A stretch of 7,132 nt of DNA from contig QKJO01000107.1 of the NCBI GenBank assembly GCA_003249275.1, forward strand, positions 1 through 7,132. Reading direction: 5' to 3'. Origin of the DNA: Spirochaetaceae bacterium (GTDB taxonomy: Bacteria; Spirochaetota; Spirochaetia; Spirochaetales_E; Spirochaetaceae_B). Shown here in pieces: positions 4,894 through 7,132 of the stretch (the first letter of the stretch is position 1; the number at the start of each line of letters is the position of its first letter). A model generated the notes under the pieces. That model saw only the letters and a list, made by a program, of their open reading frames with translations. It did no database searches and was not told where the DNA came from. The position numbers were made by a program, and so were the translations under genes.

Positions 4894-6572
4894 TTTCTTC
4901 CTCCTTCCTCAACAATATCAAGAATGGAATTGCCTCTGACCATGGGATAGGCATGCTCTCCCCCCTTTCCGATAACGCAGTCCACTATATGGACACCCTG
5001 ATAGAGAGACTTATCCGACATCAGGACTCTCAGTTCTTCCGCTGTTCTGACGCAGTGTCCGTGTGCCCCCATGCTTTCAGCCATCATGGAGAAATTGACA
5101 ACGTTGCCCAGATCGCTGATGTCGAACCGGCTCTGGTAGAACTCGTCCTGGAGCTGGGCGATCATGCCGAGTTTGGAATCGTTCAATATAAAGCAGATAA
5201 TATTCAGTTTTTCGATGGCCGCGGTGATGATTTCCTGACAGTTCATAACGAAAGAACCGTCCCCGGCAATCACGGCTATCTGCCGTTCGGGTTTACCGAA
5301 GGCGGCCCCGATCGCGGCGGGAAAACTGAATCCCATGGTCCCCAGACCGCCGGAACTCAAAAAATTCCGTCCCGCCGGCAGTAGAATTTCATGAGCCGCA
5401 AACATCTGATGCCGTCCGACGTCGGTAACAAAGATCGGATTGTCCAGATACTGCTGAATAATTCTCATGGTGCTGATCTGGCTCAGTTCGACTTCCGGGA
5501 CAATCGGCAGAATGGCCCGCGAATCGATATCTTTCAGCCGGGAGATCCATTGACCGTTCTCGCCCGGTTTTATCAATTCGATGAATCTTGTCAGGATCTG
5601 CTTCAGATCTCCGACTATGGGCAGCAGAGTCTCCACATTCTTTCCGATTTCGGCGGGGTCTATATCGATGTGAATGATCTTTCTGTGACCGGGATAGGTA
5701 TCCAGATTGATTGTATGCCTGTTGCTGAAACGGGCACCCAAAGCCAGGATGACATCCGCCTGATCGATGGCCTGATTGGAGACGACCTTTCCATGATAGC
5801 CGCACATTCCGAGATTGAGGGGGTGTTTGTCATCCAATACAGATTTTCCCATAAAGGTATGAACAAGGGGAATATCGGCTTTTTCAACGAAGCTTTTCAG
5901 TTCTGAAAACGCCTCTGCCGAAACGATGCCGCCTCCGGCTATGATCAGAGGCCGTTTAGCCTGTTCAAGGGTTTTGACGGCTCTTTTGATCTGACCGGGA
6001 TGGCCTTCCGAATTGGGATTATAACCTTCCAGAACGATCTGTTTGGGTTCGGCGAGAGTGAATTCCTGTGCAAGAATATCCTTGGGAACATCGATGAGAA
6101 CCGGTCCTTTGCGTCCGGTTGAAGCGATATGAAAGGCTTCTTCAACACGGCTGGGAATCTCCCTGGCGCTCTGCACAAGAAGATTGTGCTTGGTGATGGG
6201 AATTGTGATCCCCGTCGTGTCCACTTCCTGAAAAGCATCCGTTCCGATATTGAAACTGGGAACCTGCCCGGTAATCACGAGCATGGGAACAGAATCCATA
6301 TAGGCTGTGGCTATTCCGGTGACCAGGTTGGTCGCACCGGGTCCGCTTGTGGCCAGGCACACGCCGACTCTGCCCGTTGCCCTTGCATATCCGTCAGCCA
6401 TGTGAGACGCACCCTGTTCGTGCCTGGCGAGAACATGTTTGATGGTGCTTGTTGCCAACGCCTCGTAGATGGACATATTGGCACCGCCCGGATAACCGAA
6501 AATAACTTCGACTCCGAGCTTTTCAAGAGTTTTCACCAGTGCTTTTGCTCCGTAAGTTCGCCCTTTTTTCAT
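4890..6572 (-). CDS. ilvB: Acetolactate (acetohydroxyacid) synthase catalytic large subunit
   Basis: A 560-residue thiamine-diphosphate enzyme of the expected length. It condenses two pyruvates to acetolactate, or pyruvate with 2-oxobutyrate, opening branched-chain amino acid synthesis. GYPGGA (26-31) and catalytic Glu52 in RHEQGA lie in the N-terminal domain, then SGPGATN (76-82) and IGTDAFQE (109-116). The central FAD-linked domain is at about 190-345. The C-terminal thiamine-diphosphate motif is GDGSF (437-441) to Asn464. Presence of ilvN directly after it supports the biosynthetic rather than the catabolic AlsS type. The usual Trp of the QWQ motif is Leu474 (AQLQDEFY). The usual FDDR is FSNR (282-285), and the C-terminal PM-x-P segment is altered to PMVRGN (543-548). 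The start ATG has AAGGAGG five bases upstream. The short leader argues against attenuation or T-box control. Confidence 0.96.
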   Translation of the reverse strand: MKKGRTYGAKALVKTLEKLGVEVIFGYPGGANMSIYEALATSTIKHVLARHEQGASHMADGYARATGRVGVCLATSGPGATNLVTGIATAYMDSVPMLVITGQVPSFNIGTDAFQEVDTTGITIPITKHNLLVQSAREIPSRVEEAFHIASTGRKGPVLIDVPKDILAQEFTLAEPKQIVLEGYNPNSEGHPGQIKRAVKTLEQAKRPLIIAGGGIVSAEAFSELKSFVEKADIPLVHTFMGKSVLDDKHPLNLGMCGYHGKVVSNQAIDQADVILALGARFSNRHTINLDTYPGHRKIIHIDIDPAEIGKNVETLLPIVGDLKQILTRFIELIKPGENGQWISRLKDIDSRAILPIVPEVELSQISTMRIIQQYLDNPIFVTDVGRHQMFAAHEILLPAGRNFLSSGGLGTMGFSFPAAIGAAFGKPERQIAVIAGDGSFVMNCQEIITAAIEKLNIICFILNDSKLGMIAQLQDEFYQSRFDISDLGNVVNFSMMAESMGAHGHCVRTAEELRVLMSDKSLYQGVHIVDCVIGKGGEHAYPMVRGNSILDIVEEGGRK

Positions 6573-6602
6573 CTGCTCCTCCTTGTTTTAAAATTGTTCC
6601 CA

Positions 6603-6630
6603 ATTATAGTTGTTTACCTGAATATTGCAA
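6603..6630 (-). promoter_or_regulatory. Sigma-70-type promoter of ilvBN
   Basis: Read on the minus strand, TTGCAA (6630-6625), a 16-bp spacer and TATAAT (6608-6603) form a convincing promoter. Transcription would start near 6597, giving a leader of about 25 nt before the ilvB ATG. That leaves no room for a leader peptide, T-box or riboswitch, so control would be by repressor or activator binding. Confidence 0.65.
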
Positions 6631-6650
6631 ATTATCCAGTTTAATAATTT
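6629..6650. promoter_or_regulatory. AT-rich inverted repeat at the ilvBN -35 region, candidate operator
   Basis: AAATTAT (6629-6635) and ATAATTT (6644-6650) are exact inverted copies separated by 8 bases. The first arm overlaps the -35 hexamer of the ilvBN promoter. It lies between divergent genes, a usual place for a Lrp-like or LysR-like site. AT-rich repeats of this length can arise by chance. Confidence 0.3.
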
Positions 6651-6662
6651 TCTACCGGGTCA

Positions 6663-6691
6663 TTTCCACCTCATATAAAATGGAATATAAT
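6663..6691 (+). promoter_or_regulatory. Candidate promoter of the J-domain gene
   Basis: TTTCCA (6663-6668), a 17-bp spacer and TATAAT (6686-6691) on the plus strand. The -10 matches perfectly and the -35 matches four of six. Transcription would start near 6698-6700, almost on the first ATG of the J-domain gene. Confidence 0.5.
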
Positions 6692-6699
6692 GAAGCGAC

Positions 6700-7132
6700 A
6701 TGCCCGACTTAAACCGCTCCATGATGATCTTCAAACTGAATGATAATTACTCAAAAGAGGAACTTCAAAAGTCCTACAAGAAACTTGTAAAGAAGTATCA
6801 TCCCGACTCAAACCCTAAAAACCAGGACTGGTCTCACAATAAGATGACCGAGATCAATCTGGCTTACGAGGTCTGTTCTCAACATTTAGCTACAAAAAGC
6901 AACTTTAATCAAGAGATTTCCAAAGACACTGAAATAAAAGAGAAAAAAGAACAACCTTTTAACAAGAATTCCGATATTTTCACAAAAACAAGAAATAATA
7001 AAACAAAATATACTGCAATTTCGAATACTACAAAAAATAGACTGTCAGAATTAACTAATAATTTCATAACAGCCTGTGAGAGGTACTTTGAATACGGACT
7101 GGAGAACAGAAAGCTGCGCAATGAAGGGGTCA
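6700..7132 (+). CDS. J-domain (DnaJ-like) protein, N-terminal part (runs off window)
   Basis: An open frame of 144 codons continuing past the window end. Residues about 8-66 form a J domain: helix II (SKEELQKSYKKLVKKY, 18-33), the diagnostic HPD at 34-36, and helix III (NKMTEINLAYEVCSQHL, 47-63). J domains stimulate ATP hydrolysis by DnaK-type Hsp70 chaperones. The following 67-118 region is rich in Lys, Asn, Thr and Glu with no Gly/Phe-rich segment. This is therefore not DnaJ itself but a specialised co-chaperone or J-domain fusion. The linker DNA is clearly A-rich, unlike neighbouring genes. The upstream in-frame stop is at 6691-6693, so ATG 6700 is the longest start. ATG 6721 or 6724, just before the J domain, are alternatives. 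No good Shine-Dalgarno precedes any of the three. The C-terminal domain that would tell its role is outside the window. Confidence 0.85.
   Translation, partial: MPDLNRSMMIFKLNDNYSKEELQKSYKKLVKKYHPDSNPKNQDWSHNKMTEINLAYEVCSQHLATKSNFNQEISKDTEIKEKKEQPFNKNSDIFTKTRNNKTKYTAISNTTKNRLSELTNNFITACERYFEYGLENRKLRNEGV

Noticed and set aside
5391..5906. A 171-codon plus-strand open frame inside ilvB, with similar ones at 4881-5384 and 6129-6644
   Set aside because: All are opposite well-conserved acetohydroxyacid synthase sequence.

Overview
This window looks like chromosomal DNA from a bacterium with moderate GC content, mainly ordinary housekeeping and regulatory genes. No rRNA, tRNA, CRISPR array, insertion sequence or phage gene is visible. 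The mix of a class III nucleotide cyclase, a MinD/FlhG-like ATPase and a small exported protein with a duplicated domain, together with TTG and GTG starts, reminds me of free-living spirochaetes. That is an inference from memory of gene styles, not a sequence search.

Left part (1-2346, minus strand): a probable three-gene operon read leftward. It holds a class III adenylate/guanylate cyclase homologue, a small exported protein built of two related halves (4-base overlap with the cyclase), and the N-terminus of a YgiQ-family radical SAM protein that runs off the window. The 171-bp gap at 2347-2517 separates the cyclase from a divergent, plus-strand MinD/ParA-type ATPase (2518-3693) with a C-terminal coiled coil. 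The gap contains a perfect 12-bp palindrome, a long T tract and good -10 hexamers.

Middle (3694-4434): the ATPase converges on an unrecognised 182-residue minus-strand gene. A strong hairpin with a U tract sits between them and reads as the terminator of the minus-strand gene. That gene has its own promoter overlapping the end of ilvN, and a roughly 90-nt leader that can fold into a long hairpin.

Right part (4420-7132): a minus-strand ilvB-ilvN operon encodes the catalytic and regulatory subunits of acetohydroxyacid synthase, the first common step of branched-chain amino acid synthesis. The genes overlap by ATGA and have a clear promoter with a leader of only about 25 nt, too short for attenuation. 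Divergent from ilvB is the start of a J-domain protein with an HPD motif and a Lys/Asn-rich AT-rich linker, cut off by the window end.

I see no obviously new multi-gene system. The best leads are the cyclase with a displaced catalytic asparagine and an unassigned C-terminal half, its divergent pairing with the ATPase, the leucine in acetohydroxyacid synthase where a tryptophan is usual, and the unrecognised 182-residue protein behind a structured leader.
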